A DNA stretch of 64,000 bases from Gammaproteobacteria bacterium (GTDB lineage: Bacteria; Pseudomonadota; Gammaproteobacteria; Pseudomonadales; Azotimanducaceae). Position 1 is the first letter of the stretch; each line of letters starts with the position of its first letter. The stretch is from the NCBI GenBank assembly GCA_009846005.1, contig VXYL01000072.1, positions 1 through 64,000 on the forward strand, given 5' to 3'. This document shows, piece by piece, positions 13,191 through 20,697 of this stretch. The translations under genes and the position numbers were made by a program. The notes beneath the pieces are model-generated. The model searched no databases, was not told the origin of the DNA, and worked only from the letters and a program-made list of their open reading frames with translations.

Positions 13191-13361
13191 TGCCTACGAC
13201 TTGCAGGCCCGAACAGCCTCGCGGCGGAACTGCTGGAACGCGGTGAGACGGATGTCGTGCTGGCATACTTCGAGCTCTGGTCAAAGTTCCGGCCCTCCAA
13301 CGAGTCGGCGGAATGGACCGCACTGGTCAGGAACGGCCGGACACCCGACTGGGTGTACTGA
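13191..13361 (+). pseudogene. Remnant of a small gene (C-terminal part only)
   Basis: The 374 bp between the giant genes and the next kinase hold no intact gene. One frame, open from 13191 to the TGA at 13359, reads as a plausible protein end (LAAELLERGETDVVLAYFEL, later TPDWVY) but has no start codon; a stop lies just upstream at 13188. It looks like the 3' part of a small acidic helical protein that lost its start. I do not recognise the family. It could also be a frameshifted small gene. Confidence 0.35.
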
Positions 13362-13388
13362 ACGACGGCTCACGAGTTGCGTTCCGAA

Positions 13389-14240
13389 ATGAAGGACCAC
13401 GCCGAGCGGGTGGGCACGCTAGAGGATCAAGTTGCGTCGCTGGAACGTCGCTGGTCGCTCCGCGTACGAGAACGTCTTGACTCTTCCTTCAATTTCGTTG
13501 CTCGGGCCAGCCATGTGGATCTCGGGGAGGTCGTGGTGAAATTGGGGGTTCCAGGTGCCGAATTCGTGAGGGAACTGGACGCTCTCCGGGTGTATGGCGG
13601 TCAGGGAGCAGCGAGGCTGCTGAAGGCTGATCCGACAAACGGGGCGATGATGCTCGAGAGCGTAAGGCCCGGTAGCGCGCTTTCCAATGTGACTAGTGAC
13701 GAGGAAGCCACGTCGGCAACGGCAACCGTGATGCGGAGCCTTTGGCATCCCGTCCCTCGAAGACACGCCTTCGTGCCGATGTCCGAGTTTGAAGGCGGTG
13801 TCGAGTGGCTTCGAACCGGCTTGACGAACGAGCGTGGTCCGGTTCCGAGGACGTTGATGAGCCGGGCTGAGGGTCTGCTCCGGGACTTGGCGTCGGCAAA
13901 GGACGAACCGGTACTGCTCCACGGGGACCTGCACCACGACAACCTCCTGTCTGCCGAGCGTGCTCCTTGGCTCGCGATCGACCCCAAGGGCGTTGTTGGT
14001 GACCCGGCGTACGACGTCGGTCCCTTTCTGTATAACCGCTTGTTTGGGACTGACAATCCGGTCGGCACGCTAAGAAGGCGTGTCGACCAGATGTCCGAGG
14101 AGCTGGGCTTCGAACGAGATCGAATCGTGGGGGCTGCGATTCCCCGCGCCGTATTGGCGGCATGGCCTACCGGTTCAAGTGGCGAGCCGTGGAGGGACGC
14201 CCTGAAATGTGCCGAACTGCTGGCTGGCCTGACAACCTAG
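13389..14240 (+). CDS. APH(6)/hydroxyurea-kinase-type phosphotransferase
   Basis: 283 residues from ATG 13389; a TTG at 13377 would add four. The Brenner-type phosphotransferase motif LLHGDLHHDNLL and the following magnesium-binding AIDPKG identify the aminoglycoside/hydroxyurea resistance kinase family (streptomycin 6-kinase, StrB, hydroxyurea kinase). Known members phosphorylate streptomycin-like drugs or hydroxyurea in the cytoplasm, but many chromosomal homologues have unknown substrates, so resistance is unproven. The gene ends 30 bp before the target-site duplication of the adjacent transposon, so it lies just outside it and is not its cargo. Confidence 0.8.
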   Translation: MKDHAERVGTLEDQVASLERRWSLRVRERLDSSFNFVARASHVDLGEVVVKLGVPGAEFVRELDALRVYGGQGAARLLKADPTNGAMMLESVRPGSALSNVTSDEEATSATATVMRSLWHPVPRRHAFVPMSEFEGGVEWLRTGLTNERGPVPRTLMSRAEGLLRDLASAKDEPVLLHGDLHHDNLLSAERAPWLAIDPKGVVGDPAYDVGPFLYNRLFGTDNPVGTLRRRVDQMSEELGFERDRIVGAAIPRAVLAAWPTGSSGEPWRDALKCAELLAGLTT

Positions 14241-14269
14241 CACACGCTTGGTCAAACGCGCCCCGAACC

Positions 14270-14277
14270 GACCTGTG
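14270..14277 (+). repeat. Target-site duplication, left copy
   Basis: GACCTGTG immediately outside the left terminal repeat. The identical octamer follows the right terminal repeat at 16816-16823. Confidence 0.88.
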
Positions 14278-14298
14278 GGTAGTGGCCTAGTTTGAATT
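14278..14298 (+). repeat. Left terminal inverted repeat
   Basis: 21 bp starting GGTAGTGGCCTAGTTTGAA. It matches the reverse complement of 16795-16815 at 20 of 21 positions. It includes the transposase stop codon (14287-14289). Confidence 0.88.
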
Positions 14299-15189
14299 GC
14301 TGGCCCGCTTCTTGTACGGGCCGCGTGGTCCCGGCTTCGGCGCGGCTTCCTCCACCATGCGAACAATGTCCCCGATCTCCCAAAGGCGGTCAGTGACGCC
14401 AGCGGCCATCGCGGGGGTGACGCGCAGCGATTGGTGGATGCGGCAGAAGTTGTACACCATGTAGTGAAGCGCCACGGCGTGGGCGTGGTTTTCGAGCTTC
14501 TTGGAGAATGCGTTTGTCAGCCGCGTGAATCGGCGCATCGACATTCGCATGGTGAGGTTCTGGCGTTCGACGTAGGACGTGCTGACGTGGCGCGGATCGG
14601 GGTTGCCCTCGATCCGGTGTTTCTCGATGCCGATGCACTCGCCGGGGCTGTAGCGCGTCTCCGGCTGGCTGTTGCCCGGCGTGGCGCCGTAGAGCTTGAT
14701 CAGCATGGCGTAGTCCACGTCGCCGCCGAAGGCACCCTCCACGGCTTCCAGGTAGGCCCGATGGCCGTCCGTGGTGAGTTGGACGCGATTGCGGAGCCGG
14801 GAGCGGAGATCGTCCATGAGGTCGATGGCCGTCATGCCCGAACGGTCGCCTACCCGCCATGCCGGCACCAGCTTGGTATCGGCGTCGATGGCAACCCATG
14901 TCCACACGTCCCCGGCTTCGCGGGGCGCGGACTTGGCGCGGGCGACGTTCTTTTGCTTGGCGTAGATGAAGCACCACGCCTCGTCAACCTGAATCCGGTT
15001 GCACTTGAGGTCGCGCAGCGTCCGGTCCTGATAGTCGGCGCACACCTTGGCGGCGTCCACCAACAGCTTGGTTGCGGTGACCCTCGAAACGTCCGCGATC
15101 CGGGCGGTTGCGCGGACGCTCATGCCTTCGGTGAGGCACTTGAGAATGAGGACTTTCTTGTGGGTTGGCAGCGTATTCATAGTGTCCAT
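14287..15189 (-). CDS. IS1-family-like DDE transposase
   Basis: 300 residues in a single frame, unlike classical IS1 which needs a frameshift; it resembles the single-ORF group often labelled IS1 family. An N-terminal helix-turn-helix (MSVRATARIADVSRVTATKL, about 24-43) precedes the DDE core: aspartate in IQVDEAWCF, aspartate in TTDGHRAYLEAVEGAF and glutamate in TSYVERQNLTMRM. The C terminus is basic and proline-rich (PGPRGPYKKR). The ATG at 15189 is followed by a second ATG three codons on. A possible promoter (TTGCAT, 16 bp, TACAAT) lies directly upstream, although the gene is also 42 nt behind the methyltransferase in the same direction. The gene appears intact and probably active. Confidence 0.9.
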   Translation of the reverse strand: MDTMNTLPTHKKVLILKCLTEGMSVRATARIADVSRVTATKLLVDAAKVCADYQDRTLRDLKCNRIQVDEAWCFIYAKQKNVARAKSAPREAGDVWTWVAIDADTKLVPAWRVGDRSGMTAIDLMDDLRSRLRNRVQLTTDGHRAYLEAVEGAFGGDVDYAMLIKLYGATPGNSQPETRYSPGECIGIEKHRIEGNPDPRHVSTSYVERQNLTMRMSMRRFTRLTNAFSKKLENHAHAVALHYMVYNFCRIHQSLRVTPAMAAGVTDRLWEIGDIVRMVEEAAPKPGPRGPYKKRASNSN

Positions 15190-15231
15190 ATTGTACCTGC
15201 AATCACGGCAAATGCAAGTATAATTAGGACA

Positions 15232-16407
15232 TTATGCGGCCATCTTTCGCTTGATCCATCCCTTGTCGGTGAGGCAGGCTAGCAGGTATTCCTGCGGCCG
15301 GTCGCCCTTGACGGAGTTGCAATGGCCGCAAAGCAACTGGAGGTTGCTGATGTGATCCGTGCCGCCTTTCGCTCGCGGGATTATGTGATCAACGTGGAAG
15401 TGACGGGGCGCAAAGTGGTCTTCGCACCCGTTGCAGTAGCCGCCCTGCTCGCCGTACAGACGCTGCTTGTTGCGGAGGTCGTTGTACGGGATGACTTCGC
15501 CAAGGTCGGTTCTGCTCGGCACGTCGTCACGTTCGACGCCGTCGAACATCATCCTGCATTCCTTGAGCATTCGATCCCTTACCAGATCGGCAGCCCTCGG
15601 CGCTATGTCGATTCCAACCCAACGGCGACCGAGCATATTGGCCGATATGCAGGTCGTCGCGCACCCGCAAAACGGGTCGAGTATCAAGTCGCCTTGGTTG
15701 CTGCTGGCGAGAATCACGCGATCCAACAGTTCCAGTGGCTTTTGCGTGGGGTAGTCGCACCGCTCATCGCCGTAGGGGCGGCTGATGCCAGTCCACCAAT
15801 CCTCGACGATCTTGCCATCTGGGTGCCTTGTGTAGACCCTTCCGGGGGCGCGGCTGGCCTTGTCGGTGAACACCGTCGCCTTGTACTCCGAAGCGTAGGG
15901 AACGCGAACCGCGTCCGCGTTGAAGCATCGGCCATCCGATGGAGAATACCTAAGCAACACGTCATGCTTGCGTGGGAAATCGCGCTTTGGCGCGCCGCCA
16001 CCGGCATAGCACCACACAATCTCATTGCGGAAGCTCGCCTTCCCGAATATCGAGTCCATCAGCACCTTGAGGTAGTGACTGGCATTCCAATCACAGTGGA
16101 GGTAGACGGTGCCAGCGGGCTTTAGGAGACGCCTCAATTCGATGATCCGAACGGCCATGTAGATGAGATAGCTCATCATGGAGTCGCCGTGAATCTCGCG
16201 GGTGGCGGTCATCAGGGAGTACACACCGGGGAAGTCGTGCTTGATCTCGCCATGCCACGCGAGATTAACCTCATCCAAGCACCAGGTATCTTTGAACGCC
16301 GCACCAGCGGCCTTGCTCCCGATGGGAGCGGCATAGTCATGGTTCGAGTTGAACGGCGGATCTAGGTAGATCAGATCGAACGTTGCGGAGTTGAGCCCCC
16401 GCATCAC
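15232..16407 (-). CDS. DNA methyltransferase-HNH nuclease fusion, transposon cargo
   Basis: 391 residues from GTG 16407, the first canonical in-frame start. Methyltransferase motif IV LIYLDPPFN comes early and the AdoMet-binding LDPFCGCATT late (about 240), a beta-class order typical of N6-adenine/N4-cytosine enzymes. The C terminus (about 320-375) is an HNH nuclease module: CNGC, HVDHIIPRAKGG, LLCGHCNSVKGD. The recognisable fold starts further upstream (TIWIGDNLDVMRG), so the true start is probably before 16440. Upstream, the frame crosses a 12-cytosine tract and hits the stop of the small gene at 16504-16506. With 12 cytosines no ATG/GTG/TTG upstream reads in; with 11, GTG 16507 would. The gene may be switched off, phase-variable, or mis-sequenced here. 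Confidence 0.82.
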   Translation of the reverse strand: MMRGLNSATFDLIYLDPPFNSNHDYAAPIGSKAAGAAFKDTWCLDEVNLAWHGEIKHDFPGVYSLMTATREIHGDSMMSYLIYMAVRIIELRRLLKPAGTVYLHCDWNASHYLKVLMDSIFGKASFRNEIVWCYAGGGAPKRDFPRKHDVLLRYSPSDGRCFNADAVRVPYASEYKATVFTDKASRAPGRVYTRHPDGKIVEDWWTGISRPYGDERCDYPTQKPLELLDRVILASSNQGDLILDPFCGCATTCISANMLGRRWVGIDIAPRAADLVRDRMLKECRMMFDGVERDDVPSRTDLGEVIPYNDLRNKQRLYGEQGGYCNGCEDHFAPRHFHVDHIIPRAKGGTDHISNLQLLCGHCNSVKGDRPQEYLLACLTDKGWIKRKMAA

Positions 16408-16440
16408 GTCGAGGTTGTCACCAATCCAAATGGTGTCCTT

Positions 16441-16454
16441 GGCCCAATTGGGCC
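16441..16454. repeat. Perfect 14-bp palindrome at the methyltransferase 5' end
   Basis: GGCCCAATTGGGCC is fully self-complementary and lies between the cytosine tract and the conserved methyltransferase N terminus. It could be an operator or a target of the encoded enzyme, or chance. Confidence 0.45.
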
Positions 16455-16461
16455 GGACTTC

Positions 16462-16473
16462 GGGGGGGGGGGG
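16462..16473 (-). repeat. Homopolymeric tract of 12 C (minus strand) before the methyltransferase
   Basis: Twelve uninterrupted guanines on the plus strand, preceded by C and followed by CCGCG. On the coding strand it lies 31 nt after the small gene's stop and before the conserved methyltransferase N terminus. Tracts of this length slip during replication. Frame analysis: 11 or 14 cytosines connect GTG 16507 to the methyltransferase; 12 does not. Confidence 0.85.
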
Positions 16474-16503
16474 CCGCGTTCCCTCCCGCCCGCCTTGAGC
16501 GTA

Positions 16504-16716
16504 TCACGCCGCCCCGTTCGCGGCCTTCCTGCGTCTCGCCTCGACGCCCTGCATGGCGATCTCGCGCCGTCGCTCCGGCGTGAGCTTCGCGGCGCGGGCA
16601 TGACCGCCCTTGGCGCGGCCAGTGGGCGCGTCGTGCGAATCGTTGGGAATCTGCCCGGTGGTCATGTCCACCACCATCTTGGCGAGTTGGTTCATGTCGC
16701 GGGGGCGCTTCGGCAT
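16504..16716 (-). CDS. Small basic protein (MPKRPRD type), transposon cargo
   Basis: 70 residues. The ATG at 16716 is chosen over the longer ATG/GTG option because AAGGAG lies six bases upstream. The protein starts MPKRPRDMNQLAKMVVDMTTG and ends with a basic segment, KGGHARAAKLTPERRREIAM then ARRRK, recalling small histone-H1-like or nucleic-acid-binding proteins of unknown function. It is the first gene of the element and its TGA overlaps a GTG (16507) that would start the methyltransferase in the 11-cytosine state. A role in DNA or RNA binding, or in regulating the element, is only a guess. Confidence 0.6.
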   Translation of the reverse strand: MPKRPRDMNQLAKMVVDMTTGQIPNDSHDAPTGRAKGGHARAAKLTPERRREIAMQGVEARRRKAANGAA

Positions 16717-16767
16717 GGGTGACTCCTTAGTCGCGTTAACCAAGCGGTTGCAGTATCGTTACACCGA

Positions 16768-16788
16768 GTCTCCCACTTTTCGGGAGAC
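16768..16788 (-). other. Hairpin in the transposon leader
   Basis: GTCTCCC (16768-16774) and GGGAGAC (16782-16788) form a perfect 7-bp stem with a 7-nt loop. It lies between the right terminal repeat and the first cargo gene, so in its 5' leader. No thymine run follows on the minus strand, so it is not an obvious terminator; attenuation or blocking of read-through from outside is possible. Confidence 0.5.
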
Positions 16789-16794
16789 GCCGCA

Positions 16795-16815
16795 AATTCA
16801 AACTAGACCACTACC
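16795..16815 (-). repeat. Right terminal inverted repeat
   Basis: 21 bp ending CTAGACCACTACC on the plus strand. It is the inverted partner of 14278-14298 with one mismatch. Confidence 0.88.
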
Positions 16816-16823
16816 GACCTGTG
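16816..16823 (+). repeat. Target-site duplication, right copy
   Basis: GACCTGTG directly after the right terminal repeat, identical to 14270-14277. Confidence 0.88.
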
Positions 16824-16958
16824 GACTCGCTGTTCGACACGGGTTTGGCGCTTCGGCTGGGCCATCGAACCTCCATGGACTTCGGCTTCTTCTCGCACGT
16901 GCCGGGTGTTGCGGCTCGTCGTGGAGACCTCCCGGGCCACGATGCTGGCCCGTTCCCG

Positions 16959-17420
16959 CTAGAGATCGTCGATCACGTCCTTTCGAAGGAGCACCGGCTC
17001 CGGCCATTGCAACTTCGAGATTAACCATTCGCCATCGACATGCCTGAACTCCCAAGACCATCGGGTGATCGACCTCGGCGTATCGAGCTCGCCGCCGACT
17101 CGGGTGCCTTCGGGGTCGGTCAAGTCTTGGCTTTCGCGAGCTGCAACGTAGTGCGTAACGTAGTTTGTGGCCTTGGCGTGATCTTCGTCATCGACATCGA
17201 TCAACAGATTGCTGCACAGGTTCACGTTGACGTTGTCATCGACCGCCTCGATCCCGGCGAAGTGTTCGCGGATCGATTCCCGTCCAACATGCTTGAATGC
17301 TTGGCCGTCCTCGGTGAAGAGATCGGCAGTTTGGGCTTGCTCGCCCTCCAGTACCCGCAGGAACCGGTAAATGAGCCGTTCGCACCGGTAGCGGATTTCG
17401 AACTCGTTGGCAGCTGTCAT
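16959..17420 (-). CDS. SnoaL/NTF2-like protein
   Basis: 153 residues. The pattern (N-terminal helices with RYRCERLIYRFLRVLEG, then TADLFTEDGQAFKHVGRESIREHF, and late strands WSWEFRHVDGEWLISKLQW) fits the SnoaL_4/NTF2-like fold, a cone-shaped alpha+beta barrel used by small isomerases, dehydratases and ring-hydroxylating dioxygenase beta subunits. No signal peptide is seen, so it is probably cytoplasmic. Substrate unknown. It converges on the kinase gene at 13389, with the transposon inserted between them. The start is ATG 17420; the neighbour upstream on the same strand is 17453-18568. Confidence 0.75.
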   Translation of the reverse strand: MTAANEFEIRYRCERLIYRFLRVLEGEQAQTADLFTEDGQAFKHVGRESIREHFAGIEAVDDNVNVNLCSNLLIDVDDEDHAKATNYVTHYVAARESQDLTDPEGTRVGGELDTPRSITRWSWEFRHVDGEWLISKLQWPEPVLLRKDVIDDL

Positions 17421-17452
17421 CGGTAGGTCGCTCCTTGTTCACTTGGGTCGGC

Positions 17453-18568
17453 CTACCCGGATTTGGTCCAAGTTCCGACGCCAACGTCACGGGACGCGGC
17501 GTGCTTGCCCGGTTCGCCGACGCCTGGGCAATGCGTCGACAAGTACGGCGTCGGACGCAGGGCCTCGTTGTCGCGCATGCCGAGCAAGCGGTAGCGTTCG
17601 TTCAGGGCATCGAATTGTTCGATTCGGTAGCGTTCCGGGCGCCGGGCGAAGTCGTCGCACAGTCTCGTCATGCGACGTTGCAGGTAGGGCACGAGCGCCG
17701 CAAAGTAGCTGGCAGGGTTGAGCATCTCGTCCCACAGCGGGTTGACGTGATCGGCCCAGGTGAATGTCCGCTGCCGTATCGGTTGGCCCGATTGCCAGCG
17801 AAAAATGGGTCCTTTTCCGGCCACGCTTCCACCATGAAATAGCCCGCGGAAGAACCGGTACCCCTCGTAGTTGGCGACGAGGTCGGCGTTTGAGTAGATC
17901 CCGGACATCAGCCTTCCCCAGATCAGCCATTCCCATGCGGCTGTCAGACGTGCGGCGCGTTCTTCCGAGCCGTGGCGCTGGACGCGCCGGTAGAACTTGC
18001 GCCCTTGGGAGATGAAGTGGCCGATCTTGTCCGTGCCGATGTAGACGCCGTTGACGTTGATCGTGGGCGCGAGCCCGATGCGCGCCATTTGGGCGCGAAT
18101 AAGCGGCACCTTGGCGAACACGGTGTCGCGGCGCGTGGTCGGCAGCTTGTCCACCGCCGGCGCGTCCATCGCCCACCGCTCCAGGGGGTCGACCCAGTGG
18201 AAGCTGCCGAGCTTCGCGTATACGGCGGTCACGAACGCCCACTCGTTCTCGCCCCGGTCCCAAGACGCGGCGACGCGGTCCAGAGCATCGTTCACCTTCG
18301 CGTCCAGGATGTCGAGGCTGTCAGCCAAATCCATGTCGCGATGGGTGTACGGATCCGGCTCGATCGCGACGGCAGCCGCCGCGCCAAGGAGCATCGCCGC
18401 CGACCCCGTTAGCCGGTGCGCCAACCTGAGCCCCGGCCCGTGTGGCCAGCAGCAACGGGCCCGCCAACGAAAGGCGAGAAATGTCCAGCGAAAGCCTCTC
18501 AGCAACTCGGGTTCGCCGCTACGGTTCCGTGCCGGGAGCCTATCCGTTCGCCGTTCGGGCGACAACAT
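17453..18568 (-). CDS. Uncharacterised protein, possibly exported
   Basis: About 371 residues if started at ATG 18568. The recognisable protein begins later, after a short hydrophobic stretch (SAAMLLGAAAAVAIEPDPYTHRD), and starts at TTG 18424 or ATG 18394 are equally possible. The body contains YAKLGSFHWVDPLERWAMD, NGVYIGTDKIGHFISQGRKF and a C-terminal half rich in aromatics and arginine. The strong conservation-like pattern around TDKIGHF suggests a real family, but I cannot name it. An ORF extending to 18979 runs into the divergent sigma gene and its extra N terminus is arginine-rich shadow sequence. The product is probably periplasmic if the hydrophobic segment is a signal peptide. Confidence 0.65.
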   Translation of the reverse strand: MLSPERRTDRLPARNRSGEPELLRGFRWTFLAFRWRARCCWPHGPGLRLAHRLTGSAAMLLGAAAAVAIEPDPYTHRDMDLADSLDILDAKVNDALDRVAASWDRGENEWAFVTAVYAKLGSFHWVDPLERWAMDAPAVDKLPTTRRDTVFAKVPLIRAQMARIGLAPTINVNGVYIGTDKIGHFISQGRKFYRRVQRHGSEERAARLTAAWEWLIWGRLMSGIYSNADLVANYEGYRFFRGLFHGGSVAGKGPIFRWQSGQPIRQRTFTWADHVNPLWDEMLNPASYFAALVPYLQRRMTRLCDDFARRPERYRIEQFDALNERYRLLGMRDNEALRPTPYLSTHCPGVGEPGKHAASRDVGVGTWTKSG

Positions 18569-18678
18569 CGCGTGGTTTGATCGGGATGGTGGCAGGGCTG
18601 TTCCTACGAGCACGCCACGTGGGCAAACTTTCCGGGCCGCTACCTCGACAGACTGAATGAACTCTCCGGGCAGCACCG

Positions 18679-19224
18679 ATGCGAAGTGACGCTTCCGACG
18701 AAGCCTTGGTAAGGCGTGCCTTGGCGGGATCGGACAGCGCCTGGACGAAGCTCGTGGGCCGCTACCAGCAGCGCATCTACAACTACGCGCTGCGGATGAT
18801 CGGCCACCCGGACGATGCGCTGGACCTGATGCAGGAGGTGTTCGTGGGCGTCTTGCGCAACCTGCCGGGCTACCGGGGCGACGGCGCCTTCGCGGCTTGG
18901 CTGTTCCGCATCGCCGCGTACCGATGCACGGACTACCTGCGCAGACGCCGTGTGGCCGTACCCTTGGACGAGACGGCATGGGATGGCGTCGACGGCGAGT
19001 CGGTCGAGGCCGAGTCGCGCGCTGATGCCAACCGGCCGATCGCCATGGCCTTGGCCCGACTGCCGGCGGAGCAGCGCCACGTCGTCGAGTTGAAGTTCTT
19101 TCAGGAGTTCACCTTCGACGACATCGCCGGCCAGCTCGGCATTTCGCCGAATACGGCGAAGACGCGTCTCTACGGCGCGTTGCGCAAACTGCGCCAACAC
19201 AAGGAGCTCAAGGATGCTTTGTAA
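18679..19224 (+). CDS. ECF sigma factor (RpoE-like)
   Basis: 181 residues. Sigma region 2 is seen in LVGRYQQRIYNYALRMIGHPDDALDLMQEVF and the -10-binding segment AFAAWLFRIAAYRCTDYLRRRR; region 4 helix-turn-helix is FTFDDIAGQLGISPNTAKTRL. It directs RNA polymerase to extracytoplasmic-function promoters. The next gene, its probable anti-sigma factor, overlaps it by 11 bp, so both should be made together. The ATG at 18679 is consistent with the family N terminus. Divergent from 17453-18568 across 110 bp that should hold the promoters; no clear consensus was recognised there. Confidence 0.92.
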   Translation: MRSDASDEALVRRALAGSDSAWTKLVGRYQQRIYNYALRMIGHPDDALDLMQEVFVGVLRNLPGYRGDGAFAAWLFRIAAYRCTDYLRRRRVAVPLDETAWDGVDGESVEAESRADANRPIAMALARLPAEQRHVVELKFFQEFTFDDIAGQLGISPNTAKTRLYGALRKLRQHKELKDAL

Positions 19225-19819
19225 GGATGCTGGACCCAGACTGATCGATTTCGACGATGGCACGCTCGACGACGAGACCGCCACGAGCCTGCGCCGACAC
19301 CTTGCGGACTGTCCCGACTGCCGTGCCGACCTCGCCACGCTGCGTAGCTGGCGCGGCCTCGCGACATCGTGGTGCGACGAAAAGGTCCCGCCTTGGCGTC
19401 CGGCACGGATCGGCCAACGTCCGTGGCTGGAGCGTTGGCTGCCGCTGGCGGCCAGCATCGCGGCGCTGGCGCTCGCGACGATGGTGTACTTCGAGCGCGG
19501 AGATCAGGTGCCGCCAATCGTGTGGGAGGATCCAGGCGTCGCGTTCGACGAACCCGGTCAGTTGCAGCCGGTGGATTGGTTCGACGAGGAGAGCCTGTCA
19601 CCCATGGTGGAAGCCATGCTCGCTGCACACGATACCCAGCGGCGCGAGGAGATCGAGGCGTTGGCGGTGCTCCTGCTCGGCGTCATCGACCGGCAAGCCA
19701 CGGACACCGAGGACAGCATACGCTACGTCATCACCCAGCAGCTGGCCGACAAGAGGCGTTTGGACAGCCTTGCCCAACGCGTTGAATTGGCGAGCTACGG
19801 ACAGGAGGACATGCCATGA
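19214..19819 (+). CDS. Zinc-finger anti-sigma factor, membrane-bound
   Basis: 201 residues. The N-terminal zinc anti-sigma motif Hx3Cx2C is seen as RRHLADCPDC (about 28-37). One transmembrane segment (LPLAASIAALALATMVYFE, about 75-93) splits it into a cytoplasmic sigma-binding part and a 110-residue acidic periplasmic part. It presumably holds the upstream ECF sigma factor inactive until a periplasmic signal arrives. The start ATG lies within the sigma gene (11-bp overlap) after AAGGAG. Its last codons overlap the next start as ATGA. Its 3' end has been partly copied downstream (see 20690-20747). Confidence 0.88.
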   Translation: MLCKDAGPRLIDFDDGTLDDETATSLRRHLADCPDCRADLATLRSWRGLATSWCDEKVPPWRPARIGQRPWLERWLPLAASIAALALATMVYFERGDQVPPIVWEDPGVAFDEPGQLQPVDWFDEESLSPMVEAMLAAHDTQRREEIEALAVLLLGVIDRQATDTEDSIRYVITQQLADKRRLDSLAQRVELASYGQEDMP

Positions 19820-20697
19820 AGACGTTCTTTTTTCTTGCTGTGGTGTTCGCGGCCGGTGCGCAGGCACGGGAGCCGGAAAACCTAGGGGCGCTGGTCGAAG
19901 AGATGGCTGTCCTCGAACGGGTGCTTGGCGAAGCAATCAGAAGCAAGATAGCTGGATTAGTTGGTTCCCGCCATGACTTGCAGGCGCTAGACGGCCAGAC
20001 ACGCGTGCACATGGAGCGTTGGTTGCAGGAGCGGGTGCGCACCATCAGGGCGGAGTATCTGGCTCGGCAGGGAATCCTGGTTTCGCTTCAGCTGGGTGGC
20101 ATGCCTTCGGTACGCAGCCTCACGAATTCGTTGATCACGACTCTAGCGCGGAAGGCCGGGACCGGCTGGAAGGGAAAGGTCGGCTCCCTCAAACCTGACG
20201 ATTTCGCGGGACTCAAGCGGCTGGTCGACGAACTAGACGAGACGCGACTGAAACATGGCGAATTGACGCGAGATCATCACCTTGTATTGCGTCGGGCCAG
20301 CGAAGGCAAAAAGCCGACTCACGTGGGAGATAGGGTCCGACAGGAGATCAGTGCGTTGCAGGATAGAGGAGGGGAGTTGCAGTCCGACATCGACGACGAG
20401 ATCGATCGGTTGCGGAGGCTTCTGGTGGACCCGGCACAGGATGTATCGACCGACGACATGCACAGCGCCCTTTTGCAGGCGGTGTGCGACTATGCGGTGC
20501 TCAAGTCGCTGCCGGACGGCGAACACCTGACGTTGAAGGTGAACCAAGTCAAGTCGCCACGAGAGTTAGCGCAAACGGGGTCTCAGGCGACCTACTACGT
20601 GCTTGCCAAGCCGGACATTGTCGAATGCCGGCAGGGCGCCATCGATGCCGAGGAGCTACGACACCGCGCCTACGTCTACCGATCAGCAGCTCGTTAG
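19816..20697 (+). CDS. Secreted helical protein of unknown function, copy 1
   Basis: 293 residues with a clear signal peptide (MKTFFFLAVVFAAGAQA/REP). The mature part is charged and mainly helical, with coiled-coil-like stretches (REPENLGALVEEMAVLERVL; LQSDIDDEIDRLRRLL) and a C-terminal half ending in YYVLAKPDIVECRQG. No catalytic motif is recognised. It overlaps the anti-sigma stop as ATGA, so it belongs to the sigma/anti-sigma operon and is probably either an effector of the regulon or a periplasmic modulator of the anti-sigma factor. The downstream gene is a clear paralogue. Confidence 0.75.
   Translation: MKTFFFLAVVFAAGAQAREPENLGALVEEMAVLERVLGEAIRSKIAGLVGSRHDLQALDGQTRVHMERWLQERVRTIRAEYLARQGILVSLQLGGMPSVRSLTNSLITTLARKAGTGWKGKVGSLKPDDFAGLKRLVDELDETRLKHGELTRDHHLVLRRASEGKKPTHVGDRVRQEISALQDRGGELQSDIDDEIDRLRRLLVDPAQDVSTDDMHSALLQAVCDYAVLKSLPDGEHLTLKVNQVKSPRELAQTGSQATYYVLAKPDIVECRQGAIDAEELRHRAYVYRSAAR

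Larger units (their letters stand above)
14278..16815. mobile_element. Complete IS1-family-like transposon with methyltransferase cargo
   Basis: The 2538-bp element is bounded by 21-bp terminal inverted repeats that differ at one position and start GGTAGTGG, flanked by the 8-bp direct repeat GACCTGTG. It carries three minus-strand genes in the order small basic protein, methyltransferase-HNH fusion, transposase. The transposase stop codon lies inside the left terminal repeat. It sits between two convergent genes and disrupts no visible reading frame. The intact target duplication and nearly perfect ends suggest a recent insertion. An 8-9-bp duplication suits IS1-type elements; the IS1 assignment rests on transposase resemblance. 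Confidence 0.88.
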
